The notes under the pieces: model-generated
Told to the model about the DNA's origin: nothing
What the model saw: only the letters and a program-made list of their open reading frames with translations
Databases searched by the model: none
Made by a program: the position numbers and the translations under genes
DNA from: Natronosalvus caseinilyticus
Lineage (GTDB): Archaea > Halobacteriota > Halobacteria > Halobacteriales > Natrialbaceae
Assembly: GCF_017357105.1 (NCBI RefSeq)
Contig: NZ_CP071596.1
Coordinates: forward strand, 2,852,001 to 2,916,000
Direction: 5' to 3'
Length of the DNA: 64,000 nt
Shown here: piece by piece, positions 22,396 to 29,271 of the stretch
Layout of the letters: each line of letters begins with the position of its first letter
Position numbering within the stretch: the stretch's first letter is position 1

Positions 22396-22475
22396 GAAAC
22401 CGGTAAAGTACACACAATCGTGTTACGTGAGTTATTGAACTGAACAAGGTCGAGCAGCGCGAAAATAGGTAACAG
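22396..22475 (+). repeat. Toxin-antitoxin array repeat R1
   Basis: This full-length copy runs from GAAACCGGTAAAGTACAC through the symmetric ACACACAATCGTGT core and GAACTGAACAAGGTCGAGCA to ATAGGTAACAG. It ends 16 bp short of the vapC1 stop codon. Copies R2 (23223) and R5 (26218) are full length; R3 (24345) and R4 (25421) are partial. Confidence 0.75.
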
Positions 22476-22491
22476 CCAACACAATCGTGCC

Positions 22492-22884
22492 TTAGTACGA
22501 CCGTACTTCGAGGCCGCCGATACGGCCAAAGTGCTTGGTGTTTCTCGTGATAACCGGTTCATCGTTGAGAAGCGCAGTCGCAGCGATAATACAGTCTTCT
22601 CGCTCAATCCGTTCGCCACGGTTGATCAGCTCACCGGAGAGTTTTCCGGCTTTTCGCATCACGGTGTGGTCGGCGCTCACGACGTGTTTTGTTTCTAGTA
22701 TCTCGAGAATGCGTTCTCGCTTCGTCTCCGGTGTTTGAGACCGAGCAACACCCTCGTAGAGTTCCAAAACCGTCACGGAGGACACTTTCTGTGGTTGCGC
22801 TTCTTTTTCGACGATATCGAGAAGTCGTTTTGCGTTTTCATCGCCCCGAAGTAAGTCGATAATGAACGAGGTGTCCTGAATCAT
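22492..22884 (-). CDS. vapC: VapC-type PIN-domain toxin 1
   Basis: The 130-residue protein begins MIQDTSFIIDLLRG and has the PIN acidic set D4, E41 (VLELYEG), D97 (EREDCIIAATAL) and N115 in TRNTKHF. This is the VapC layout of Mg-dependent ribonucleases. It overlaps the upstream antitoxin gene by 4 bp (ATGA). It is about 88% identical to the 25488-25880 toxin. VapC toxins cleave RNA, often initiator tRNA, and are neutralised by the cognate VapB; the exact target here is unknown. Confidence 0.88.
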   Translation of the reverse strand: MIQDTSFIIDLLRGDENAKRLLDIVEKEAQPQKVSSVTVLELYEGVARSQTPETKRERILEILETKHVVSADHTVMRKAGKLSGELINRGERIEREDCIIAATALLNDEPVITRNTKHFGRIGGLEVRSY

Positions 22885-23141
22885 TCCGACGTCTCGTCGT
22901 CTACGGCTTCATCTAACTCTACTGTGAGGCGGTCACTCCGCTCTCTGGACTTCGTTCGTCCCTCTTCGATAGCGGCCTCGAGGTCTGCCGCCTCGTCCTC
23001 GGAGAGGATTCCCGTAACCTCGTTCCACGACCGTTCTCCAGCGAGGCGCTTGACGGTTTCACTGAAGCTTTCACCCTCTTTTTTTCGGGATTTCAGCCGC
23101 TCATAGGCTTCCTCGTCGAGTGAAATCGTTTTCGTTGCCAT
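22881..23141 (-). CDS. vapB: VapB-type antitoxin 1
   Basis: The 86-residue protein has an N-terminal DNA-binding part (MATKTISLDEEAYERLKSRKKEGESFSETVKRL, an RHH/DUF217-type antitoxin pattern) and an acidic C-terminal tail that should wrap the toxin. The ATG at 23141 is chosen because it matches the twin at 26137; upstream sequence is promoter. An inverted repeat, AGTAC-ACA-GTACT at 23145-23157, lies between the TATA-like TTTTTAAG (minus strand, 23166-23173) and the ATG, a good autoregulatory operator. Confidence 0.85.
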   Translation of the reverse strand: MATKTISLDEEAYERLKSRKKEGESFSETVKRLAGERSWNEVTGILSEDEAADLEAAIEEGRTKSRERSDRLTVELDEAVDDETSE

Positions 23142-23144
23142 TGC

Positions 23145-23157
23145 AGTACACAGTACT
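23145..23157. promoter_or_regulatory. Probable VapBC1 operator
   Basis: AGTACACAGTACT is an inverted repeat 4 bp upstream of the vapB1 ATG and 9 bp downstream of a TATA-like box. The second VapBC unit has the related GTAGT-n-ACTAC at the same place (26139-26156). Confidence 0.55.
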
Positions 23158-23222
23158 ACATGCATGCTTAAAAATACTGGTTCGAAGCCCCTCCTTTCAG
23201 TAGAAAAATGAGCCAACGTAAC

Positions 23223-23306
23223 GAAACCGGCAAAATACACGAAACAGTGTAACGTGAATTATCGACCTGAACAAGGTCGAGCAGCGAGAGAACCGGTAAG
23301 GTTCAA
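23223..23306 (+). repeat. Toxin-antitoxin array repeat R2
   Basis: Full-length copy: GAAACCGGCAAAATACACG, ACACGAAACAGTGT core, CGACCTGAACAAGGTCGAGC, then GAACCGGTAAG. It separates VapBC1 from the next cassette and has the same orientation as R1 and R5. Confidence 0.75.
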
Positions 23307-23375
23307 AACATACGTTATAGGCGTTCAATCCTCCAAATAGGAATATAAAATTCGGTTCTGCGGGATTCTTCGCGT

Positions 23376-23484
23376 TTACTCGGAGTCGATGAGCACCCGG
23401 AAGACTGGATACTCGTCCGGTCGAACACGTTCCAACAACACCGCTCGGGTACCCTGCTCAGTCTCGATGAGAGGAATACCGTGA
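23376..23484 (-). pseudogene. C-terminal remnant of an unidentified gene
   Basis: The minus frame encodes LHGIPLIETEQGTRAVLLERVRPDEYPVFRVLIDSE followed by a stop at 23376. It has good haloarchaeal composition but an in-frame TAG immediately upstream and no start. It is probably the tail of a gene lost during cassette exchange. I do not recognise the family. Confidence 0.4.
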
Positions 23485-23556
23485 AGCTAGCGGTCAGTTC
23501 TTGCTGCTGTGTCTCCATCCAAAGACACAAGATTCTGTGTCTACATAGTTTTCTGT

Positions 23557-23787
23557 ATGCCCAGTATCACCGTCAATGTCGACGACGATCTCAAAGATCG
23601 GATGGAGAGACATCCGGAAATCAACTGGAGCGAGGTCACCCGCCAGGCGATCCAAGAGAAAATCGAGACACTCGAAGTGATGGACGAGCTCACATCCGGA
23701 AGCGAACTCACCGAGAGCGACGTCGCAGAAATAGCCAACAAGGTCAACGAGAGCGCACGCGACCGCGTCGAAGAGGATTTGGAGTAG
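23557..23787 (+). CDS. Ribbon-helix-helix antitoxin of the PIN-toxin pair
   Basis: The 76-residue protein begins MPSITVNVDDDLKDRMERHPEINWSEVTRQAIQEKIETLE, a ribbon-helix-helix (CopG/MetJ-like) DNA-binding motif. An acidic tail follows (SELTESDVAEIANKVNESARDRVEEDLE) that should bind a PIN toxin. The ATG at 23557 is chosen because the RHH strand starts there. The toxin gene starts 10 bp after its stop. It is on the opposite strand from the VapBC units. Confidence 0.85.
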   Translation: MPSITVNVDDDLKDRMERHPEINWSEVTRQAIQEKIETLEVMDELTSGSELTESDVAEIANKVNESARDRVEEDLE

Positions 23788-23796
23788 TCCCGACGA

Positions 23797-24213
23797 ATGA
23801 AGTTGGTTATCGACGCCAATGTCGTCATCTCAGCGCTCATCGCCGACTCGAAAACCCGCGAACTCATCGTTACGCTCGAACCAGATCTCGTGACACCCGA
23901 GTTCGTCCACGACGAAATCGAGAACTACACGGAGTTGATCGTCGATAAATCTGGGATGCACCCGGATCGAGTCGCGCAGTTCATTGACCTCCTGTTTCAG
24001 TATATTGAGGTCGTCCCCGCCAGCAAGTTCTATCCCTATATCAAGGAGGCCAACGCGGCGATCGGTGAGACTGATCCCGACGATGTGCTGTACGTCGCGT
24101 GTGCCCTCGCCAGTGACGCGGACATCTGGAGCGACGACACCGACTTCGATGAGCAAGATATCGTCGAGACCCATTCGACGACCGACGTGATCGACTCGTT
24201 CGACACGCGCTAA
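23797..24213 (+). CDS. PIN-domain toxin (PIN_3/COG1569-like)
   Basis: The 138-residue protein starts MKLVIDANVVISALIADSKTRELI. PIN acidic residues are D6, E40 (HDEIENY), D95/D96 (ETDPDDVLYVACAL) and D113/D114 (DIWSDDTDF). This is a different PIN branch from the two VapC proteins, closer to the predicted nucleases paired with RHH proteins. It is expected to be a Mg-dependent RNase held inactive by the 23557-23787 antitoxin. The repeat R3 follows 131 bp downstream. Confidence 0.85.
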   Translation: MKLVIDANVVISALIADSKTRELIVTLEPDLVTPEFVHDEIENYTELIVDKSGMHPDRVAQFIDLLFQYIEVVPASKFYPYIKEANAAIGETDPDDVLYVACALASDADIWSDDTDFDEQDIVETHSTTDVIDSFDTR

Positions 24214-24344
24214 CCGACCGATACTAACAATTATAGGCCTCGGCAGTTTCGTTTATATATGTCGCCTAGTGAAGGACGCTAAACCCTATATTCGACAGGA
24301 TGATTTTGTGATCAGACGTTGTTTTCGCGAGAATCCATGGTGGA

Positions 24345-24390
24345 TTTCATCGAACTGAACAAAGTAGAACAGCGCGAGTCTAGGTAGCAC
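24345..24390 (+). repeat. Toxin-antitoxin array repeat R3 (partial)
   Basis: TTTCATCGAACTGAACAAAG through AGAACAGCGCGAGTCTAGGT matches the right half of R1 and R2. The left half with the ACAC-n-GTGT core is missing. Confidence 0.65.
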
Positions 24391-24436
24391 ATAACGCTCT
24401 TAGCTATACGTTCGATACCGCGTTATTTATCAAGCG

Positions 24437-24577
24437 ATGCTCGCGGTATTCTCCGCCCGAGCAAGTCGAGTGATTACTGAACGCGAACTCGTGAAAGATG
24501 CCCTTCGTGTGACCAGCGGAAGCGTCCTCATCGGATTCGGAGTTAAACTGGCGCTCGAACGAAGAACTCCGGCTTAG
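24437..24577 (+). CDS. Possible 46-residue small protein
   Basis: The frame encodes MLAVFSARASRVITERELVKDALRVTSGSVLIGFGVKLALERRTPA with a clean ATG and TAG. A helical head is followed by a hydrophobic stretch (SVLIGFGVKLAL) and a basic end, so it could be a small membrane-associated protein or a remnant. There is no recognisable partner. It sits between R3 and the MazF-like operon. Confidence 0.35.
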   Translation: MLAVFSARASRVITERELVKDALRVTSGSVLIGFGVKLALERRTPA

Positions 24578-24750
24578 GTTTACGAGAGAATACTCACGTT
24601 GCCAACTGCCGTTCCGGACGCTATGAAGAATGCAGTAACGTAGATGGAATCTGTAACGTCAGTCCGAGATTTGAACAAGGTTTCCCAAAGGCCATCACAC
24701 GAAGACCGATAGCGCCGGTCGCAGGTGTAGTTGACCCGGAAATCGGTGAC

Positions 24751-25104
24751 TCAATCCAGCCCGAGACTCAGTTTCAGTGCTTCGTCCACCTCGGACATGG
24801 TCGGCTCGCTCAGACTCCCGATAACCGAGTGAATCCGCTTTTCGATAGAGACGACGCGAATCTGGTCGAGGCGAACTGAGGAGTCCTTCTCGAACGGTGA
24901 CCCATCCTCTTCGACCAGCACTTCGAACGGGTAGCCTCGATGCGTACCTGTCGCTAGAGCAACGATGGTCGTACTGGAGTTGCGATTTCCAATATCGTTT
25001 TGCACGACCACCGCAGGCCGAGTCTTTTTCATCTCGTGGCCCTCGGCAGGGTCGAGACGAACGACTACGACGTCACCGCGCCGAACCTCGGTCTTCTCGC
25101 TCAT
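24751..25104 (-). CDS. mazF: MazF/PemK-family toxin
   Basis: The 117-residue protein has the PemK-like fold signature: VRRGDVVVVRLDPAEGHEMKKTRPAVVVQND, then STTIVALATGT and SSVRLDQIRVVSIEKRI. Conserved residues include R9, G10, D11 and the KTRP turn at 27-30. Family members are sequence-specific endoribonucleases. Its start overlaps the upstream antitoxin stop by 4 bp (ATGA). The gene uses typical haloarchaeal codons. Confidence 0.88.
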   Translation of the reverse strand: MSEKTEVRRGDVVVVRLDPAEGHEMKKTRPAVVVQNDIGNRNSSTTIVALATGTHRGYPFEVLVEEDGSPFEKDSSVRLDQIRVVSIEKRIHSVIGSLSEPTMSEVDEALKLSLGLD

Positions 25105-25340
25105 TCATCGAGTCCGTTCCATGCCTCGTCAGATGCTCCCTTCCACTCCTCAGCGAGATGGTCGGCGCTCTCGGATGCCTCGCGGTACGCGGCAGCTAAT
25201 TCGTCCTCGTCAGGTCGGTCAGATTCGACTTCGACGACGGCGACAGTCACGCGCTTGTTCGCGTACTCCGTCCCGAGGTAGATTCGACCTCGGTCGTCAG
25301 TCTCGTTGGTTTGTAGGTCGTGAGCATCTACTTTCGTCAT
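25101..25340 (-). CDS. Antitoxin partner of the MazF-like toxin
   Basis: The 79-residue protein has an N-terminal beta-rich part (MTKVDAHDLQTNETDDRGRIYLGTEYANKRVTVAVVEVE) compatible with an AbrB/MazE swapped-hairpin domain. Its acidic helical tail (DEDELAAAYREASESADHLAEEWKGASDEAW) is suited to toxin binding. The ATG at 25340 is preferred to one 9 bp upstream. Identification rests mainly on the overlap with the MazF-like gene. Confidence 0.8.
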   Translation of the reverse strand: MTKVDAHDLQTNETDDRGRIYLGTEYANKRVTVAVVEVESDRPDEDELAAAYREASESADHLAEEWKGASDEAWNGLDE

Positions 25341-25420
25341 GGTACGCACTACGGGTCACTTCTGGATAAGCCTTACCCACTATTACCCACAGTGGCTATC
25401 CTCTGTGAGCGTACCAAGGA

Positions 25421-25470
25421 TTTCACCTGGCTGAATAAGGTTGAGCAAAGGGGAAACCGGTAGCAGTTAC
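25421..25470 (+). repeat. Toxin-antitoxin array repeat R4 (partial)
   Basis: CACCTGGCTGAATAAGGTTG and GAAACCGGTAGCAGTTAC match the right half of R1 and R2. It ends 18 bp before the vapC2 stop, nearly the same spacing as R1 to vapC1. Confidence 0.65.
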
Positions 25471-25487
25471 TCTATCGATAATTTCCA

Positions 25488-25880
25488 CTAGTACGACTGT
25501 ACCTCCAGGTCATCGACACGGTTGAAATGTTTGGTATTTCTCGTGATAATCGGCTCATCGTTCAGGAGGGCAGTTGCTGCGATAATACAATCCTCTCGCT
25601 CGATCCGCCTGCCGCCGTTAATTAGTTCACCGGAGAGTTTCCCGGCTTTTCGCATGACGGCCTGGTCGGCACTTACCACGTGCTTCGTTTCCAGTACGTC
25701 AAGGATACGTTCTCGTTTCGTTTCTGGCGCTTGTGAACGGGCGACACCCTCGTAGAGTTCGAGCACCGTTACGGAGGACACTTTCTGTGGTCGTGATTCC
25801 TTCTCAACGATGTCGAGAATCCGTTTTGCGTTTTCGTCACCACGTAACAGGTCGATGATAAACGATGTATCCTGAATCAT
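25488..25880 (-). CDS. vapC: VapC-type PIN-domain toxin 2
   Basis: The 130-residue protein differs from VapC1 (22492-22884) at about 16 positions and keeps the PIN residues D4, E41, D97 and N115. It overlaps its antitoxin gene by 4 bp. Differences cluster near residues 20-32, 58-75 and 88-92 and at the C-terminus (120-128), where toxin-antitoxin contacts are likely. That may help keep the two systems separate. Confidence 0.88.
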   Translation of the reverse strand: MIQDTSFIIDLLRGDENAKRILDIVEKESRPQKVSSVTVLELYEGVARSQAPETKRERILDVLETKHVVSADQAVMRKAGKLSGELINGGRRIEREDCIIAATALLNDEPIITRNTKHFNRVDDLEVQSY

Positions 25881-26137
25881 TCCGCCTTCTCGTTACCAAC
25901 GGCTTCGTCTAGCTCCGCTGTGAGGCGGTTACTCCGCTCTTTGGACCGAGTGCGCCCCTCCTGGATAGCGCTTTCGAGGTCCGTCGCCTCCTCCTCGGAA
26001 AGGATACCTGCGACTTCGTTCCACGACCGTTCTCCCGCGAGGCGTTTGACGGTTTCACTGAAACTCTCCCCTTCTTTCTTTCGAGCCTTCAACCGCTCGT
26101 AGGCTTCTTCGTCGAGTGAAATCGTTTTTGTCGCCAT
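25877..26137 (-). CDS. vapB: VapB-type antitoxin 2
   Basis: The 86-residue protein is the twin of VapB1: MATKTISLDEEAYERLKARKKEGESFSETVKRLAGERSWNEVAGILSEEEATDLESAIQEG. The ATG at 26137 is set by that alignment. Upstream are the inverted repeat GTAGT-n-ACTAC and a TTTTTAAG promoter box, as in the first unit. Confidence 0.85.
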   Translation of the reverse strand: MATKTISLDEEAYERLKARKKEGESFSETVKRLAGERSWNEVAGILSEEEATDLESAIQEGRTRSKERSNRLTAELDEAVGNEKAE

Positions 26138-26138
26138 T

Positions 26139-26156
26139 GTAGTACACAGCACTACA
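26139..26156. promoter_or_regulatory. Probable VapBC2 operator
   Basis: TGTAGTACACAGCACTACA contains GTAGT and ACTAC as inverted arms. It starts 2 bp upstream of the vapB2 ATG and lies downstream of a TATA-like box at about 26161-26170, the same layout as VapBC1. Confidence 0.5.
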
Positions 26157-26217
26157 TGCACACTTAAAAAGTATGGCGTCTAGACCATGCTCGTTACGAA
26201 CGGAGAACGGCGGACTG

Positions 26218-26297
26218 GAAAAGCGGCAAAGTACACAGAACTGTGTAACGTAAATTATCGACCTAAACAGCGTCGAGCAGCAAGAAAGTCGATAGCC
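26218..26297 (+). repeat. Toxin-antitoxin array repeat R5
   Basis: Full-length copy: GCGGCAAAGTACACAGAACT, ACACAGAACTGTGT core, CGACCTAAACAGCGTCGAGC, then GTCGATAGCC. It closes the array on the right. The 26298-26428 sequence beyond it contains no gene. Confidence 0.7.
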
Positions 26298-26428
26298 GGA
26301 TTCGGCTGTTTCAGGGCATCTATTGCTGACCGGGTAGTCAACTTCCGGCTTGTGTTTACCTCGTAGTCGGATTAACGTAATATCATCCATCCATCATTAA
26401 GGGGAAGTTCGGGCCCAGCTTGCTCTGG

Positions 26429-27415
26429 TTACGACGCATCCGGCGTTCGTGACGCAGAGACACGTGCGCGACCGATGGCAGTGATTACTACCGCAGCACT
26501 CGCTGCAATCGCCGCACCAAAAATGAGAACTATACTTGCCGTGTGAAGTGGTTCGACGCCGAGTAGCGCACTCAGCTTTTTCAGAGCTACAGCCAGGCTT
26601 CCTACGAGCAGTACTGCTGCGAAGTATTCCTTGATGACGTCCTCGTCGACGAGCGTCGATGCTCCTGCACCGATGCGAGCACCGAGCGCACTTCCCACGA
26701 GTAGCAAACTAACAACGGGGAGGGAAACCGCGCCGGTTCGTGCGTAGACAAACGCGCCGAACGCACCGGACACGGTGATTTGAAGGATGTCAGTTCCGAC
26801 GGCGATTCCAGCAGGAACGCCGAGTCCATATAGCATCGCGGGCAGTAGCAGGAATCCTCCACCAACACCGAGGAATCCAGAGAGCGTTCCGACGATCCCA
26901 CCGATTGCCAGGATAACCCAGACTGACACCCTGACGTCACCGGTCAACGACACCATCGGAGGACAGTCAAAAGTTTGTACACGATTAGTGAGATTATCTC
27001 CGAGATATTCGTCCCTCTCCTGACGTGCATCACGCAGGGTGAACAGTCCGACGAGGGCGAGAAGGGTGATGTACGCGACGCCGATGACGAGGCCAGCCGA
27101 CCCGAACTCTTCCAGTACCACGACTGCTCGTCTCCCGACTTCGATCCCGGCGGTCATAGCCACCGTCAGCAACGCGACGAGTTTGTAGTCGATCTGACCG
27201 TGGGTGCGATGCCTGAGCGCGGCCACGACGCTCGTCCCGAACACGAAGGCGAGTCCACTTCCGACTGCCACTTTTGCCGGATAGCCAAGGACGAGCAGCG
27301 CTGGCGTGACGAGGAACGACCCACCCATCCCGAAGAACCCGAAGAGAACACCGACCAGCAGACCAAATCCGACGAAGACGGCAATCGATACGAGGCTTAA
27401 TCCGAGGAATTCCAT
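26429..27415 (-). CDS. TauE/SafE-family anion exporter (DUF81)
   Basis: The 328-residue membrane protein has two homologous halves, each beginning with a glycine-rich motif: FGFFGMGGSFLVTPALLVLGYP at about 25-46 and GFLGVGGGFLLLPAMLYGLGVP at about 179-200. This is diagnostic of the TauE/SafE family. About eight hydrophobic helices are present. The family moves sulfite, sulfoacetate or other organic sulfonates and anions; the substrate is not set by sequence. The start overlaps the preceding small membrane-protein gene by 19 bp, so they are one operon. Confidence 0.88.
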   Translation of the reverse strand: MEFLGLSLVSIAVFVGFGLLVGVLFGFFGMGGSFLVTPALLVLGYPAKVAVGSGLAFVFGTSVVAALRHRTHGQIDYKLVALLTVAMTAGIEVGRRAVVVLEEFGSAGLVIGVAYITLLALVGLFTLRDARQERDEYLGDNLTNRVQTFDCPPMVSLTGDVRVSVWVILAIGGIVGTLSGFLGVGGGFLLLPAMLYGLGVPAGIAVGTDILQITVSGAFGAFVYARTGAVSLPVVSLLLVGSALGARIGAGASTLVDEDVIKEYFAAVLLVGSLAVALKKLSALLGVEPLHTASIVLIFGAAIAASAAVVITAIGRARVSASRTPDAS

Positions 27416-27693
27416 GCGGAGTCTCCACCGAGCAACTCACGAATCGACGGCTTGACGATTGCCACGAGAGCGCCGTAACCGACGTACAGCACGATAGCCT
27501 CGGCGAGTACGAGGCCGACAACCGTTAGAGCCTGCACAGTTCCACTCGGTACTGTATACGTATCGCGGATGACGGGAAACGTAGCTGCGACCAGTAGAAC
27601 GCCGACCGAAACCCCGAGTATACTCACGAACACGACGCGGGCGGTCGACGGTCGCTGCGGGGCACCTACCGATTCGCTCTCGAATTTACTCAT
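27397..27693 (-). CDS. Small two-helix membrane protein (DUF7512-like)
   Basis: The 98-residue protein has hydrophobic helices at about 21-41 (VVFVSILGVSVGVLLVAATFPV) and 52-78 (TVQALTVVGLVLAEAIVLYVGYGALVAIV), the latter resembling DUF7512. Such proteins are often next to TauE-type transporters in haloarchaea. Its ATG at 27693 overlaps the stop codon of the flavoprotein gene, and its 3' end overlaps the TauE gene. It is probably an accessory subunit; no biochemical role is known. Confidence 0.7.
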   Translation of the reverse strand: MSKFESESVGAPQRPSTARVVFVSILGVSVGVLLVAATFPVIRDTYTVPSGTVQALTVVGLVLAEAIVLYVGYGALVAIVKPSIRELLGGDSAWNSSD

Positions 27694-29122
27694 CGATGCC
27701 ATCCCCACCGTTAGTTTGCACAGCCCCGGACGGTGTGATGTTCTGGTTACGGCTGAAGAAATTCGTCGGGTCGTACTCGTCCTTCAGCGCAACTAATCGC
27801 TCGTAGGCAGGTCCGAACGTGGTCCGCATCATGTCCTCGCCTTCCTCGAGGAATCCAGGGAAGTTGAGGTAGACCGACCCGTCCGAGAACTGCCGCATGT
27901 CGTCGAGACAGTCACGCACCCACTCGAGGTTGGCATCGTCGTCGTCCGGACGTTCCCAGTTGGCTTCGACACCCAGCAGGAATGGAGCGTGCCGCCCCGC
28001 GAACGCACTGTCCTCGGGGTCGACCTGAGCGATTGCGCCCCCTAGCTGCCAGACGTCGACCGTCGAGAGCGGAGAGGGTGCCACGTCGGCCCAGTAGGCG
28101 ATGCGGTCGATGGCGGACTCTGACAGTCCGTCGAGATACAGCGACTTCCAGTAGTAGCGCATCCCGTCTGGGTAGTCCTCATCGAGGATCTGCTGGAGGT
28201 CGGTGTAGGGCATCACCCCGCTGAAATCAGCGATCGGCTCTGCGAGTTCACGCAGGGCGGACAGCGCTCGTGTCCCGTTGTCGACGGGTCCGGCGTAGCA
28301 TCCCATAATGGCGAATTTCTGGCGATGGACGTCGTCGCCCTCGAACAGTTCTTCGTCGGGCAGTTCGCCCGCGAAGACGAGCGTGCTCACCTCGTCGGGT
28401 GACGATTCGACGTACTCGCGGTACGCTCGCAGGCAATCAGTCAGCTGATCACTCGGATAGAACACCAGGCAGGCCGCCACGTCGGGCCCAATCGGATGGA
28501 GTTCGAACTCGAAGCCGGTGACGACTCCGAAGTTTCCGCCGCCCCCGCGAAGTCCCCAGAAGAGGTCCTCGTGTTCGTCCTCGCTGGCAGTCAGATAGTC
28601 GCCATCCGCGGTAACGAGGTCCACGGAGCGGAGGTTGTCACAACTGAGGCCGTACCTACACCGGAGGTGGCCAATCCCACCGCCGAGGGTGAGTCCCGCG
28701 ACACCCGTGTCCGAGACGACGCCGCCGGGGGTCGCCAGCCCGAACACCTGCGTCTCGTGATCGACGTCTGCCCACGTGGCGCCGGCTTGAACCCACGCCG
28801 TCCGTTCGTCAGGGTCGACCCACACGCTCCTCATCTCGGACAGGTCGATAACGAGGCCGTCATCACAGACGGCAGTCCCGGCGACGTTGTGGCCACCACC
28901 GCGAACCGCCACCACCAGGTCGTGTTCACGGGCGACATGTACTGCGATGATGACGTCGGCGACTCCACGACACCGAGCGATGAGTGCGGGTCGCTTGTCG
29001 ATCATCCCGTTCCAGACGGCGCGTGCATCGTCATAGTGGGGATCGGTGGGTCGAATCAGATCGCCGTGAAATTCCGCTTCGAACTGTTCGATCCGATCGT
29101 CACCGGCCTTTTGACGTGTCAT
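27686..29122 (-). CDS. FAD-linked oxidoreductase with BBE domain
   Basis: The 478-residue protein has a PCMH-type FAD domain (VVAVRGGGHNVAGTAVCDDGLVIDLS) whose His in GGGH is the usual covalent flavin site. TPGGVVSDTGVAGLTLGGGIGHL and a C-terminal berberine-bridge element (YLNFPG...RLVALKDEYDPTNFFSRNQNI) follow. The second covalent Cys of bicovalent members appears absent (VVSDTGVAG). The ATG at 29122 is preferred to a GTG two codons upstream. It is the first gene of an operon with the small membrane protein and TauE. The substrate is unknown. Confidence 0.88.
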   Translation of the reverse strand: MTRQKAGDDRIEQFEAEFHGDLIRPTDPHYDDARAVWNGMIDKRPALIARCRGVADVIIAVHVAREHDLVVAVRGGGHNVAGTAVCDDGLVIDLSEMRSVWVDPDERTAWVQAGATWADVDHETQVFGLATPGGVVSDTGVAGLTLGGGIGHLRCRYGLSCDNLRSVDLVTADGDYLTASEDEHEDLFWGLRGGGGNFGVVTGFEFELHPIGPDVAACLVFYPSDQLTDCLRAYREYVESSPDEVSTLVFAGELPDEELFEGDDVHRQKFAIMGCYAGPVDNGTRALSALRELAEPIADFSGVMPYTDLQQILDEDYPDGMRYYWKSLYLDGLSESAIDRIAYWADVAPSPLSTVDVWQLGGAIAQVDPEDSAFAGRHAPFLLGVEANWERPDDDDANLEWVRDCLDDMRQFSDGSVYLNFPGFLEEGEDMMRTTFGPAYERLVALKDEYDPTNFFSRNQNITPSGAVQTNGGDGIDE

Positions 29123-29271
29123 GCCCACCTGTACGGCGTCACAGCTGTTGGCCTCACCTGTCGAGCGCTGTTCGATGGGATGAGCGGCGTTTCAGACCGT
29201 GAGAGGAGTTACGAAGCACGAACGGGATAGAGTTACCCTCGTTGCCGACGATTCTCTAGGAAGTGAGCCAG

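Larger units (their letters stand above)
24214..24750. other. Intergenic region of the toxin-antitoxin array
   Basis: This gap holds the partial repeat R3 (24345-24390) and one short open frame (24437-24577), both listed separately. No other gene is supported. Confidence 0.5.

Noticed and set aside
23315-23530. A 71-codon minus-strand frame upstream of the RHH antitoxin
   Set aside because: Its translation is Ser/Cys/Arg-rich without haloarchaeal composition; the coherent coding signal in this interval is in another frame (23376-23484).
22396-26297. 80-bp repeats as ends of insertion sequences
   Set aside because: All copies are in direct orientation, and no transposase gene, terminal inverted repeat or target duplication is visible nearby.
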